Assembly: GCA_947561715.1 (NCBI GenBank)
Contig: OX387205.1
Location: 315,001 to 379,000 of the forward strand
DNA: 64,000 nucleotides
DNA from: Ascidia mentula
Taxonomy: Eukaryota > Chordata > Ascidiacea > Phlebobranchia > Ascidiidae
Direction of reading: 5' to 3'
The position numbers and the translations under genes are program-made. Below the pieces are notes generated by a model. The model ran no database searches and had not been told where the DNA came from. It saw only the letters and a list, made by a program, of their open reading frames with translations. Numbering within the stretch: position 1 is the stretch's first letter; each line of letters opens with the position of its first letter. Positions 1 to 13,500 of this stretch are shown one piece after another.

Positions 1-515
1 TAATGACATCACGCTGGTCATGTCCTGTTCAAGTTGTCTGGGCTGATTTCCCATCAATCGCCGTGTTTTGTCGGCCGTTTGTTTCCTTTTTGCGACTTTC
101 GGGCCATATACTCATGTAACGATCTGTATCAGGGATGGTCAACATGGCAGCGAATACGATCGTCAGGAAAACGTTCGATTTGTGTCGAGTTATAGTCGCC
201 AAACGTTACTAAAATATATTCGCAAAACTCACAACAAAATCAGACGCGATCGTCCAGTTAAACGATTGGCTGATCAATCGTGATCAAAGGAAACTTGTGG
301 CAAAGAATAATTAAAACATAGACATCTGCAAAACAAGCGAATTGCCTAGCATAGTTCAATGACATCGTGTTTCGTTGAACTTGCTTGTCACTTCGTAGAC
401 TACCAGGTTTTTGTTCGCTGTATCTTACCATTGTATGGAATATTGTTGTTCTGAAACGGAAGCGGGCAAATACAAAAAAGGAATTTCGTTAAGCCGCACT
501 TGCGTCGAGGTGTTG

Positions 516-1327
516 GTGACATGTAGCATTTTGATGTTTGTGGCGTAAAGCATTGTGGTGTCAGTGACATGTAGCATTTTGGTGTCAGTGACATGTAGCA
601 CTTTGATGTTAGTGACAAGTAGCATTTTGATGATAGTGACATGTAGCATTTTGATGTTAGTGACATGTATCATTGTGATGTTAGTAACATGTAGCACTTT
701 GATGTTAGTGACATATAGCATTTTTGATATTAGTCACATGTAGCATTTTGATGTTAGTGACATATAGCATTTTTGATATTAGTCACATGTAGCATTTTGA
801 TGTTAGTGACATGTAGCATTTTGGTGTCAGTGACATGTAGCACTTTGATGTTAGTGACATGTAGCATTTTGGTGTCAGTGACATGTAGCATTTTGGTGTC
901 AGTGACATGTAGCACTTTGATGTTAGTGACATGTAGCATTTTGGTGTCAGTGACATGTAGCACTTTGATGTTAGTGACATGTAGCATTTTGATGTTAGTG
1001 GCATGTAGCACTTTGATGTTAGTGACATGTAGCACTTTGAAGTTAGTGACATATAGCATTTTTGATATATTGCACATGTAGCATTTTGATGTTAGTGACA
1101 TATAGCATTTTTGATATTAGTCACATGTAGCATTTTGATGTTAGTGACATGTAGCATTTTGGTGTCAGTGACATGTAGCACTTTGATGTTAGTGACATGT
1201 AGCATTTTGATGTTAGTGACATGTAGCATTTTGATGTTAGTGGCATGTAGCATTTTGATGTTAGTGACATGTAGCATTTTGATGTTAGTGGCATGTAGCA
1301 TTTTGATGTTAGTGACATGTAGCATTT
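516..1327. repeat. 24-bp minisatellite array
   Basis: About 34 tandem copies of a 24-bp unit of the form agtgacatgtagcattttga plus tgtt, with variants (cactttga for cattttga, ggtgtca for gatgtta). A longer sub-block with acatatagcatttttgatat recurs at about 707-757, 757-800 and 1095-1140, so there is some higher-order structure. Long open frames through it on both strands are by-products of a period divisible by three and are not genes. Confidence 0.95.
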
Positions 1328-4046
1328 TCTTGAAATGGCGCAACAATTGAAAAAACACGCATGTGGTGACAATCTATTACAAGCGAATAATACACAGGAT
1401 AAATATTTTGCGGCTGTACATTCAACGGCAAAAGCACCATACGAATGCATTGCATATCTTTGACAAGTCAAGCGAGGGGAAATAAGAACGCACGACCAAA
1501 GTCTTTGTATGTACGTGCCTTTCAACCAACGAGTGAACTCAAAACGAGGCATGCAAAATTTTCGCCGCGGATACAATTAACCAAATGTAAACCAGTGTCA
1601 TATGCCCACAATAGTTTGTAGAGATTTGTCCGCACATTTAACAACAGCAGTCAAACGCCAAAAATATTAAATGGAGTTAAGATCATCAACATACATCGAC
1701 AGAAACACTTACTTGTATCTTTCAAGTTTGTTGAGAAATCATTCCACAAAACGTGTGAAATTCCGACTGTTGGAAATATGTTGTTGAAGGGATCTGATTT
1801 ATCTGAACAACAAAAAAAGCAGAAGTAGCGCCATCTACCGGCTAAAGTATGTTCAACGAAAACTTATTTTCCAATTAGATTTCTTCTGGTGCGAAGTGCA
1901 TACTTTTACGTTAAATCTTTTGTTGTTTCCAATACATTTCAGCTGAGATTGTATAAACCACAGGGCCGTACAAGTAGTTTTGAAACTGTACTTGTCCACA
2001 AGAAAAAATGTTAGCCAGTAGAGGCAGCAACATTATAGTTGTGTTACAAACCATGTCATTTTGGCAATCAAGCCATATGAGTAGTATAAGGTTGACAGAG
2101 TAGAGAACAAGGAGACTTCCTTCCGGTATTCTGAGATTCTCATTCTGATTGGGAGACAGGAAAGAGTACTCTTTTCGTTCTCTTTCGTATGCATATCAAA
2201 GGGGGACTTGTATCAGGGAGATACTCACAGTTACTCATGAGCCTTCCGGTCTTGATTGGGAGTAAAATAAGAATCTCCTATTGTTTGTCTCTTTCCGGTG
2301 TCGCAATCGTGATACTATTTTTATCATGAGCGTGTGAACTTTGTTTGAGATATCTCGATGATCCGTCTGTTTTCCGCGCCAAGGATTTCGGGGCCACACG
2401 CAGTTCACTGTGAATTGATTGTCGTGATCTTGTGGCGTTTGTGGGTCTATCTGGTGAATTGTTTCCTGAATGCAACCCGTTCCCAATGCCTTCACGATGA
2501 CATTACGCGACATGAGACGAGATCAACAAACAATTGTTTGTCGATCAGTTGTTAAAGGATATGAATTTACATGTAGTGTTTACTAATTACTGTGATGTAA
2601 AACATGGGTGCCTTTTTCTGCTGACACCTATACAATTTTACCTTATTGGAAATTATTTTGTATCTTGTTTCGAAATCAATGAAACGTTGGAGCGCACGGA
2701 GTATATGTTATCAGTATTTTGGTTCAGGGCGCAAAAAACGTGCACATTCCTGCTCTTATCGAGCATTTATTCTATTTGACGCTTGCAAAGCGCCGCCTTG
2801 AAATATCAGCCGAAGGCATCATGCCACAAAATTTTACATATCGGTGACAAGGAGTCCGTCAAAAAAGCTTTGAAGCAGTTCTGAAACCCGTAAACAGGTT
2901 GTTTGTCTGTCTCGGCGATTCGTGTGACGAATTAGAACTGCAATTTGCCTGACAAAGTTGTCATACATGCGGGACGTTAAATTTACATACAAACTGATAT
3001 TTTTCGGTGTATTTCACTCCCGAATTAGCATTGACAATACTATGACTAAATTTTTAGTAATTATTGGTTTAATGGAAGCCAACACATCGATTGAGCATTC
3101 CCGACTGATTTCAATGACTAGTTTACAAAAAGCCTTTCTCCGTGAGCACTCTTCACAAATCAATGTATGCCGGTGTGGTTGTGTATACACTGTAAACACA
3201 TGATAGCGTGATACAGGATGCGCTTGGTGAGTGACGAATGTTTTCGAAAACGCGTCGTGCACAAAATTCTTAATTTTTCAAGTGAACGTATTGAATGATG
3301 TCATTATGTATCCGCCCAGACGCTCGCGGGAACGTCCTCACGATTTTGTGTGATTTGAAAAACTCGTGTGGATTTGATGGCATCCACAAAATAAATTAAA
3401 ATTTGTTTTTACAAGTAATTCGTGATCACTGCACATACATGATATGTCAAGCCACTCTAGTGTTATGAAGAAAACAAATTCACATATTTTCAAAAGCTTT
3501 TGCAATTCTACTTATGGCAGTTTCGTTAGCTGCTTAGCGTCAGTAGTGGATACATATGTCCCTTTCAAATAATTTTTATCTTCGTAAAGTGTTAGCCTTG
3601 TGAAAACGCATAATCGACATGTCCGTGAGGTAATTGCATTGAATACGCACGTGGTACGAGCACGTTCGAATAAAGGTTAATTACCAACCTGAAAATTGTC
3701 GGCCCAAATTACGCACGATCGTCTACGTCAATGTTTTGCGTCACAATATTAAAATACTTCGCAAGCACTTTAGTGAATGGACTGTTTTAGAAATTCGTTG
3801 ACCTTACAATATTAAATATTTAATGAAGCAGAGTCATGTAAAAGCAATTTTTGAAAATATACGTGTTTAGCACAAGCTTAAAAAAGCTATAAACAGACAT
3901 TCAGATGTGAAAATTGCTCGTTTTCTATGTTAAATTTTTTATATCAATGTAATTTCATGTAAAGGCTATAATTGTGAACGAACAGGCATCGTATGCCAGA
4001 AATCCTTGCTATGTTGACGTACTCGTATAGTTTACCATTTGTGGTC
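1328..4046. other. Intergenic, no gene seen
   Basis: AT-rich sequence with only short unsupported open frames. I see no signal peptide, conserved domain, RNA gene or clear repeat here. Confidence 0.6.
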
Positions 4047-4052
4047 TTTATT
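4047..4052 (-). terminator. Candidate polyadenylation signal of the small secreted-protein gene
   Basis: AATAAA on the minus strand about 120 bp beyond the TAA stop at 4170. Position and orientation fit the gene at 4170-5015; cleavage was not verified. Confidence 0.4.
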
Positions 4053-4169
4053 TCGTTGCAAAACAACTAGGAAATACATATTTCACAACACTTTAAAGCA
4101 GTATGTTTTCACAGTTTCCAAACATTTAAGGTTGTTGCAGTCACATATTCAGAATGTTCAAACACCCTC

Positions 4170-5015
4170 TTAAGACATTAATCCTTTTGCACGTAATTCA
4201 TTCCATAATGTTGGGGCCATGCCGCGCAGTCTATCGGAATCTTTTACTTGGACAAACCCGACACGAATCATGTTTTCAAGCAGTGCTGCTATGAACGTCT
4301 GCTTCATGTTCATTTGTTGTAAGCGCCGGAACATAGTAATTACATCGACTTCAGCTCTTCGCTTTCGCACCTGAAATTGTTGCGAGGAAGCGGAGAGTCG
4401 TTTGGAAGGCCATCCTAATCGATGGCTTTCTCGTAACCTGAAATTACAAGTGGTAAACGTGTCTGATACCGTGTGATTTATTAATTTGTTTAGTTTGCAA
4501 CCTTGTCCATCTTTACTATATTTTTTTTATTATATTAACTTACCCCGCGAGTGACACTTTTTTGTCTTCTGCACTTGAACCCGTTCTTGTTAAAGTCGCT
4601 GCTGCTTTGTTTTTGTGAAGTTCTAGAAGCCGTGACATCTTAACAAAATGAAAAAGTCCGAGCGTAATTTTAAATAAGTCAGGATTAAAATATTTACAAA
4701 ACGTGGCTGTCGTGACTATCTATGGAATCACCGCCCACGTGGCGTGAGAATTTTTTTGCTGAATTTTCGATCCATACAATTTTGATAATGACGTTTTGGA
4801 TACACGTAGTAAGAAAATAGCTTAAAGCCTTCGACAGAGATATTCTTAAAACGTAAATGAAATTTGGCAGTAAGGCCGTATGCAGTGAAAGGTGTTTTTT
4901 TTATTTATACAAAATCGTGACTTACCGTAATATGATCATTGTCAACTCTTTCGGCGGAGGTTACAGCAATTACAAACAATGCAGCGCAACTGAATGCATA
5001 AATCTTCAATGACAT
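4170..5015 (-). CDS. Unrecognised small secreted protein precursor, three exons
   Basis: Minus-strand model: exon 1 5015-4926, exon 2 4638-4544, exon 3 4437-4170. All junctions are GT-AG and in phase (0, then 2), giving about 150 residues. Residues 1-21 form a clear signal peptide (MSLKIYAF, then a hydrophobic core, ending VTSA before ERVDND). After that there are no cysteines. A KR pair follows GWPS, and RKRR occurs near residue 88; cleavage after RKRR would release a C-terminal segment of about 62 residues starting AEVDVITM, predicted amphipathic-helical by eye. A TATA box lies 80 bp upstream and AATAAA downstream. I do not recognise the family. A peptide hormone or other processed secreted peptide is inferred from the layout only; the C-terminus has no GKR/GRR amidation signal. 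Exon 2 also begins with ATG, so a shorter product lacking the signal peptide is conceivable, but the good acceptor just before it argues for splicing. Confidence 0.6.
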
Positions 5016-5093
5016 AATCTTGTACGTTGTCGATTACACGTTTCCCACCTTACGTGTTTCTCTCTTGCAAAATAGCGTTCCATGGTTGCCCCC

Positions 5094-5100
5094 TATATAA
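5094..5100 (-). promoter_or_regulatory. TATA box of the secreted-protein gene
   Basis: TTATATA on the minus strand, about 80 bp upstream of the ATG at 5015. This predicts a start of transcription near 5065-5070 and a 5' UTR of about 50 bases. Confidence 0.5.
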
Positions 5101-5117
5101 GCCCTGTGATGTTTGTT

Positions 5118-5333
5118 CTACGTGGGAGAGTCTAACATTTGTCCAGAAAATGCCGTTTCCTGGTCGACATTTTCGCTTATCTTTGAAACAATAAATTTTT
5201 GACATTCCGCAAGCAAATGTCGAATAATAGCATCAATACCCAAAGATGGGTATGTAAACTCTGGCCCTATAATCGCATCCATTGTGTTCTGAGTGCTAGT
5301 ATTTGTGTTTTCCCTTAAAATTTGTTTAGGCAC
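5118..5333 (-). CDS. Possible terminal exon of an unknown gene
   Basis: A 71-codon minus-strand open frame ending in TAG immediately upstream of the TATA box of the secreted-protein gene. Its predicted sequence is of mixed composition with a predicted helix (IDAIIRHLLAECQKF). I recognise no domain, and no partner exon was found. It may be the 3' end of a gene further right or a chance frame. Confidence 0.2.
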   Translation of the reverse strand: MPKQILRENTNTSTQNTMDAIIGPEFTYPSLGIDAIIRHLLAECQKFIVSKISENVDQETAFSGQMLDSPT

Positions 5334-5339
5334 GTGATT

Positions 5340-7780
5340 TCACAAGGCTAACTTCCTTTGTTTTGAGCGGATTTATTGATCACTACATTGTGACGCAGCG
5401 ATTATGTTCTTCAGACGATTCTCTTAACCAGCAAATACCCCGAAAGGCAAAAATAAGGTCTCGTGCGGTTAATCGTAAACATAACACTTATTTAGACCGT
5501 GCGGATGCGGTGTAAGCAATAGCTAGATAACGCCGTGTTTTCTAGAACCTTTGCCATTTCGACGCTATCGTTGCACCTTTAAATGCATCGGCCTTCCTGT
5601 GCCAAAACTAGATCATCAGGAGAACTTCACTTTCTAATGATCATTTGGCATTACATCCTTACCTAAAATTAACTCACTCACACGTGCGGAACTGCATTCA
5701 AACTTTTTTCAAAAGCGCGGGCGTTTTAAGTCAAAACAAGTACAAGTTTTGAACGGCACGATATTTCTACGTCATTTGTAACCTTCTTGGGTAAATAAAT
5801 CGATGCTAAATAATTGCATATTTTCTGTGCCTTGTTTTGAGATGCATTGAATTTGGCGTGATTTGTTGGGTTGACAAACGTCACACATGTTAGTTATTAT
5901 CGTGGGACATGTGTGTGTGTGCAAGTAGAGCAATTTTACCATAAATCTTCGTTTGAATAAAAGCTATACGTGAAAATATTAAAAAGCTGTACGTGAGTAT
6001 TACGCACCTTGAGCAGTAAGCAGCACATAGCACGTAATAATTTCGGAAGAAAATGCGCTTAATGTTTTGCGTTCCAACTGTGTGTACACCTGTCTGCACC
6101 TCTCATAGAAGCTCTTTTAGTACACAACTTGTATTTGTTATTGTGATGTTACTAGTCGAGATTTGCAAATGGGGGAAGAGGTTGTCAATCCGAAAATAAA
6201 TATAAATATATTAAAGTACGCTGTGCTTTGGTCATTTTGCTTGCCATTCTCTTTGGTCTCTTTGCTTGCCATCAGCAAAAATTTGTGCTAAATCACTTGA
6301 CATCAATCCTCGTGACATCGTGCAGCAGCTATGGTGTTTTGTGTGAGGCTAGGTTACATGCTACAATAAAACTCAGACACCTAAATGTCATTCCCCTGTA
6401 CAAAGTTCGTTACTTCGCCAACAAAAGCGAGAGGTTACTTTGGGTTAAGCTGCTTTCGTTGTATCATCAACGCGAACTGCCAAAAGTGTTTGAAATTCTT
6501 TTTAGTCATGTTTTATTTGTTGACAACAACAAGTGTAATCGTGCAAAAGGTTCTGGTAAAAACAAAATGAATTCTGTCGGCATGGGGTAATTAAATAAAT
6601 TAACACACAACTCAGATTTGCGTCTGTACTTCAAAAAAAATGGGTTTGGTAACACTCGCAAGGTATCAACAAGATTATAAAAGCAAACTGTCTGACATTT
6701 AAAATGCAGTTCAGTGACACAGTGCACATGACGTGTACAAACATCGATATAACATGTAGGCCGTACCCACTCCTTGGGATTTGAAACGGGTTTATACACC
6801 GAGCGAAAAAATAAATGAAATAATTTAGTACGAATTTTCGCGGTAAAAGTGTCACGATTTAGGTCGCTAGCAATTTCTTCTCAAGTGGGGAAATATTGCT
6901 GGGCAAAAGCGACAAAACCAATCTCTGTTTTTTTGAAAAGTTGCCGCTGCGTCTTCACCGACTTTTTGGGAAAATGCATATAGCGTTTTGCACTTCCTGA
7001 AGAGAAAACACATTATGTGTGACTTGTTGTGTTGCATAAAGTTTCGTAATGCAAGCTCAATTGTAGTAAGAAAAATATCGTACAGGTCTTACTTTATCAG
7101 TGTCCGATAGTATCTGGCCCCAACGTGTCTCTTTGAGGGACTCCTGTAAACAAAGAAAAATGAGCATACTGCATAATTGCAACGTATTCCTCTATGTAGG
7201 AACGTTTGGCAACAGTCAAATAACAAATGGTTTTACCTTTTTCGCCTGTCCGATGTTTCGTCTTGTCTCTGATGGGCAAAAAATGCTCGTTTATTGGCGT
7301 TGACGTTGAATATCAATGCGGGGTGGGCAACTCGTCTATTTGCTGTTTGGCTGAAGTCTTGGTTTGCCATCACCACCTCATTTCCCCTTGTTATTGCACG
7401 GTCATTCATTCTGCAACATAATACGACGTTTTTTGAAAATAGTTTTAAATGTTTCGCCGTAAATATACTGTGCCATTATAAAAAAAGCAAACACAAACTA
7501 TCTGTGTGCGTAGCTGCTAATCGTTAGAATAACTGTTTAGTACCTGATAATCGCTTTAGTAGATGTAGGCAGTGAAAAAACTGTTCCAAACATCCAAGCA
7601 AATACGAACAGCAAAATTAGGGAGTTGGTGGGGAAGTTAAACTTGAACCAAAATAGCTTGACGTTTTCCATATTTTGCCGGTTTCTTAGTCCACCTTTGT
7701 TTGATGCCATTTGCAACAGCCTACAACTTATTCGTAATTAGTCCTGCAAGTAGTTAGCGTTTGTTGAAAATGCTTGGGTA
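5340..7780. other. Intergenic, no gene seen
   Basis: Only unsupported short frames. A 120-codon plus-strand frame near 6228 starts with TTG, begins with short internally repeated sequence (ttgcttgccat) and has no recognisable domain. Confidence 0.5.
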
Positions 7781-7789
7781 ATCCTACTT

Positions 7790-8264
7790 ATCCTTTCCTA
7801 TCTTGCAGCTAATGAGAAATTTCTTGATGCTTTCCACAGTGTTGGTAGTGTTTACACAAACAAACATGAGGTAACCACTAAACTTGTTGCGGCGGAAGGG
7901 ATTATGTCAACAACCGAAGTGCGTCGTAACACTCCCATCGTTCCACAGACATCTATACAACTGGTCGGTCTCATTGGTCTAGAGGATTTTTCATTTCTCA
8001 GAACTCGGGCTTACTTTCGCACCGACTGGAGGCACGAAAAGTCTGGTGGAGAACGAACAAGATCCTACCTTTATAAAAAGAGATGCAAAAAAGGCAATAC
8101 TTCAATTGGGTGGGTTTAAGACTTTTGGGCACTTTTTTAGGTGCGATTATCGATCTATCTGTAGGTTAATGTATGCGGACGATAATGATGATGAATCAGA
8201 ATTAATCGACTCATCTATGCGGCTCCATGGTAGTTGGATGGTTGTTGGTTATAAGTATCTTTAA
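7790..8264 (+). CDS. Possible orphan coding exons, function unknown
   Basis: Plus strand. An acceptor-like tract (cctatcttgcag) is followed by a frame that stays open for about 110 codons to the TAA at 8119 (NEKFLDAFHS at its start, later TPIVPQTS). A second overlapping frame from an acceptor at about 8000 runs to the TAA at 8264 and reads ENEQDPTFIKR. A donor-like gtaacc at 7869 and gtgcga at about 8140 could break these into exons. I recognise no family in either frame and cannot choose between them. Treat as candidate exons only. Confidence 0.2.
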
Positions 8265-10570
8265 GTCATCTGAAGTACCGGATGTAATCCATTGGGAAGG
8301 TAATTGAAATGTCTCTGAGCGGGTCATCGAACAGTTGCCCTAATTTCTCTCCAGTTACGCAATTTCTCCATTGAGTTTCGTATGACGCAACGCGGACCAC
8401 CCAGACATCAGCACGTTGAAACCGATCAGCCATAATCATTTTGTTTTTCGAAATCGAACAGCAAGGCAACTAGAAATGATAAATTCTTGTCAGTTGTGTT
8501 GAATTTGGGTAATTCTTGGAATTATCATGCTCCAATCTGTTTTAAATCACTTGCTGACGTTTTATCACGACTGAGATTACAATCAGTGACGTAAATATGG
8601 TATAAAATAACCAATTGTGGGTCGTGGTACAAGAAACTGTATCCCTTATTGGGAAGAATAAAGACAACGCGTATAGGTCATTGTTTCCTTTTTGTCCTCC
8701 AAAATCCTTGTATAATCTTCTTACAAATTGGTAGAGTTGTTTTGGGACTGAAATTTCAGTCCTACATCAGGTAATAGTTTCATTTGCAGTATCATACGTG
8801 ACGTGAAGTTTCATTTGCAATAACATACGTTCAACACCGAATAGGATGCGCCACCGTATAAAAAAACTTCGAGGAAAAACCACACAACCCGTGAAGCCGG
8901 CCGGTGATAACACATGTTCTGCCGGCACTTGTTTGCCATACTCTGCGTGTGACGACTGGGCCCATCTATGTCTGACGAAGTTTTTAGTCTGCGACAATTT
9001 GCTACAATCCGTGTATTTGTATTTATCGCCTGCATTTTATCGCGTATCTTTTAGGGAAAATAAGATAAAGATTCGTGACTGGTGGGTTGGCCCACCTAAT
9101 TGCATTCGTGTAAAAACGCAGTGTGACGCATTTATCTCAGATATTATCTGATAACCAAGTTGGACACGACCCGGTGTTTATTTGCTGCCACTTTCGTATC
9201 AACTATCAGTAAAACGGAAGAAAGTGACGAGCAAGCTGTGTGGCCCAGATACAACAAATCGTATTTAACGCGAAAACATTGATAAACTTTTGTTCGACTT
9301 CAAAACCAATATTTCGCTCATACCCACATCTGTATCCATGGCGTATTTATAGAAAGAAGATATTTTTGTCAACGCATTCCTGTCAGATCGCCGCGACCTG
9401 CCTGGTTGTCAACCCAACTGTATATTTTGTTGTCAACCCAACTGTATAACCGATCACACTGCGCCAAAGTTTCTGGTGACTCACGTATCAAGCACCGAAC
9501 ATACGGAAAAGCTAATGATTACCTTAATCACAATAATGACTAATGGCGGATTTGGCCACTGCGTCTTTATATATAGTTTTGATGTTTTTCATGTGAGAAG
9601 CTTTGTTGTCAGACGTGTATATAAGTAGCGATCCCTATTATATCGATACGTTACCTTCAGGTCATTTCATCGTTTTGCGTGAAATTACGGTGCTTATTTT
9701 AACCAGTTTCACCCATTTGCAAGAAATTTCTGTTTTTAATCAGGTGCGATTTTTGAACTAAACTGCTTTCAGATATAAGTCCAAGGTTTAGCGTATATCT
9801 TTATCAAGTGGTATTTCGTGCAATGGATTAAGATATGCCTGCAGGGAATAGTTGGCAACGTGAAGCAGTCCGCAATGTTTGTTTGACTGATGCATGTGCT
9901 GCTATGTTTATAGTATTTTTCAGGAAAACCCTTTACAACTTGTTCCAACGTATTTTCATTTGGCAGACATGACATTAATCGCATGCAACCGCTTTGTAAA
10001 CGTGTTTTTCAACACACCTTTTTTGCACATTTTTGTTCTTTAATTTTCCTTTTGTAAGTGACATGAATAGAAAACCACCATAGGCCGCTGTCGGTTATGG
10101 TGTTACTTTATTTTATTGCGATCGACATATTTACGGTTCCACTTACTAATAAAGTATGAGCGGTTATGTAGTTCTGCAACACAAACATCGTTTTGCAATC
10201 TTTGTCCACTTTATAAAGTTGACGAGAAAAGTTTGCAACTTAAAATTTTTATTATCGGCCACAATCAGAAATGTCAAGGCGATGACAATAGTTTATTACA
10301 CAGTAAAATGATCATGCAGCAAAAAAAAAACGCAAGAATAAGATTTTTTATGTTTTTTAGACAATAGTAATGAGATACCAGTAAATGATAAGAGGTAAAC
10401 GTCCCCTTATAATATGCTTGGTTTGGAAACTTCAAAAAATAAGCAAATGTGCCTTGATTGCAACAGCTGTTTTACACGGGTTGTTAGATTGTAATAGATT
10501 TAGAGTTTTTACATTTCCATCGCAACAGATTAGTATAACAAAAGCACTGTAAGTGAAAGTCATTCGTAAT
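8265..10570. other. Intergenic / 3' flank of the PLC gene
   Basis: No supported gene. There is a short direct duplication of ttgtcaacccaactgtata at about 9406-9449. Other open frames are short and lack domains. Confidence 0.5.
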
Positions 10571-13500
10571 TTATACTTTTGTCAATTTTGATGCTTGTAC
10601 GTTGATGTTAACAAAAAGGGTGGCAGGACTGATAACCTGGGATCCCTGCGTTTCCAAGTGTACGTGTCTGTAACCTGCAAAATGTTGTGGAAAATGTGAT
10701 TGATGGAGCTTGTTTGTCATGACTCATTCTTCGAGATTTAAGTTTCAAGACTACAGGATTAGGACCCTTTCCAAAAGTGAGACACTTGCAAAACTCCTTA
10801 ACATTTACTTCGGTTTTACAACTGTATGTTTTTTTACCTTTAGCTATGCTGGTTAGTAGGACTGCGTAGGAACCAATCAAATCGTCGTCCCCATACGTGT
10901 CTTTGTCCCATACTTTAAACTCGACAAAGGCCAAGTCGGGGGCCTGTACTTGAAACACCAAAGCATCTTCGTTTACCCAAGAAGGATTAAATCCATTGTT
11001 ATTCACAACCTTTGTCCTTTTCGTTTGCTGTAAAGATAAAAAAGGTGGCATTGGAATCACAATGTGAACATTATTGGATTTGCTCTACGTGCTGGCGTAC
11101 ATTATCGAAATCGCATCCTAGGATGGAGACGGCCACATATGGATCTACCACGTCACTAGACTTCGAGGTCTTGGGCTTTGGGAGTTGCTGCGCTGAGATA
11201 ATCTGAAAAAGTAGTTAACAATCTGCTGAACGCCCTTAAACATGGTGACGTATATACTGCCTGACGTCATACCCTTATTGTTATTTCCATTGGATTAATG
11301 TTGTCGGATGAGTCAGGAACGCTTTTTGGATTAAAATTTTCTTCCAGCAGACACTTCGGCTTTAGTACGTACCCACATCCACCGTTGCTCCTGAACAGGC
11401 TTTGGTTCAGAAAAGTCTCGCTTCCTATAGTTTGGTAGTTCAGTGCCACTGTGAAATACGATTAGAAGAAGCGATTTAACAAGGAGTAAGCGACGCAACA
11501 AGGTGTGCCAGGCTTTAAAATCCGGCGTATTGCCGTCGTTATTAACCACTCACACAAATTCGTGTCTCGAGAAATGACTTGTGACCTTAATCGAATAAAG
11601 TAAAATCGGTTTGTTGACTTCAAACAGAATATCGACGCAATGTTTGTTGACTAACATCGCATACTTGACAGCCGTTAAGCTAATACACTCCTTCTCAACA
11701 CAAGGCCCGGTAATGTGCGGTATGTCAGTAATCTAAGACACGTCATTCCGTTAAAGACGGCAAACATGCGTAAGTCCTTGTTGCGGGGAGATGCTTACCG
11801 ATTTGGCAACCTGCCGTCCACATCGGCAATGGGTTGTAGTTGCTTGAGTTTGTTCGCGATCCTTTGGGGTAAATTCGGACTAATTGCCATTGGTTATGTT
11901 TAACAAATGAAGAACCCTGGACAAAAGTATTGTTTCTTACTGCTGGAAATTTACAATTTATTTTAAGGGATCGGAAGCTGAATGTATGTGGGGAAAATGT
12001 TTTGCATAACTTTGGCTCAATTATGTTTTTACCTCGGATGCGATCAAACTTTCTGTCTTGTCCTCATTCAGGGAAGATATATGTTTGTGGCACGAGTGAT
12101 CGTGGGCGTCTTCGAAACCTTTAAAATGGCGGCTTTGTGCGTAAACCACACATTCCGATAATGCACGGGAAAGCTTGATTTTTTTCTGCAAATAATTTGT
12201 TTTGGCCAATGTTAGTAAGCTGTAAGTTATTTTATTGAGGTTGGTTGAGGTGCATTATCCGTAAAATCCTTCTTAAAATTTGCTGATCGCTGGCAAGATA
12301 CGTTTGTCGTGACTGAATTGCCAAACGACTAGTAATCTATACAGAGGAAGTGGCAATTTGGCATAAATTTGGACCGAATTTGTTCGATGCTTCTGTCGGG
12401 AATACCGGAGCGGCCAAAATCTTCGATTTAAACAAATTTACTTTCATAGAATCATAGCGCATGGCAACATAACAAAACTGCTCGTCTTGCTAAGTTTTGT
12501 GCATATTTTATTTAAAGTTAAACCGTACTTTTCGTACACAACTTTCTGCCACCGTGGGTTATGCAAAGGTCACAGAAATAAACTATCTTATTGTAATTGG
12601 GTGAAATTTCAATAATTGTGAAAAGTCAATTGTTCAATTTAAATGCGTTTATTTTTTCAGGCACTCTAAAAATAAAAATCTGCTGTCAAAAAATTATTCC
12701 GTGTAAGAAATCCACCTGTAATTTAATTTCTAAAGCGAGCTACCGAAAATTGTTGAGCGAGCTACCGAAAATTGCAGCCACTTATATTGAGTTTGGAAAT
12801 AACGAATGCGAGCGTGACAATTTTAATTTTTCAATTGCAAGATATGTTGTGAAGAACGCAAACCGTAACAATTTGGAGTTCGTGTAATGAGTTCGCCATT
12901 TTGTATTGTGCAGTATTTGCGAAGTTGAGCGCTGCAGCCAATCCTGAACATTTCGCATTTTTGAGACAAGATTTTTTGCGGTCAGAACAATCTAATCCGG
13001 ACAATGACCATGGTTTTGAGATCTGCAAAACTATATTGGAACACAACCTTTCTATGGAAGATAACTTCCAGCTTTTAAACAGGGGCATTTAAGTTTTACA
13101 ACAATCTTTGTATGTCTATTTTACTTTTAAATCAAGTTTTTGTAGAAGTCTGTCAGTAAACCGTTGTTATTAAATTTTTGTTGAAATCGGTTGACAAATT
13201 AACTGCACTATTTTTAACACTAGGGTACATCATTTTATCTTTGGACATTCTGTTGTATTTGGTCGTTTTATGCTTAATTAATAGTTGAATTACTTTAAAT
13301 ATGAGGGCGAAAGCTAATATGCTATTATCATCTTAAGTCAAGTAGACGTTTCGAACGCGAACTGCGTTCATCATCGGTACACTGGGGTAGACATGCGACT
13401 GAACGGGCAGAAACGTGATGGACTCTGGCGTGTTGCTTGGTGTTGTTATTTTTTTTTCTGCCCGTTAAGTCGCGTGTCTATCTCAGTGCTCTGCTGCATG

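Noticed and set aside
400-1576. Long open frames across the minisatellite on both strands
   Set aside because: They only reflect a 24-bp period without stops; translations are monotonous repeats such as MLHVTNIK with no domain.
6228-6590. 120-codon plus-strand frame with a hydrophobic start
   Set aside because: No ATG at the start, repeated DNA at its beginning, no splice context and no recognised family.
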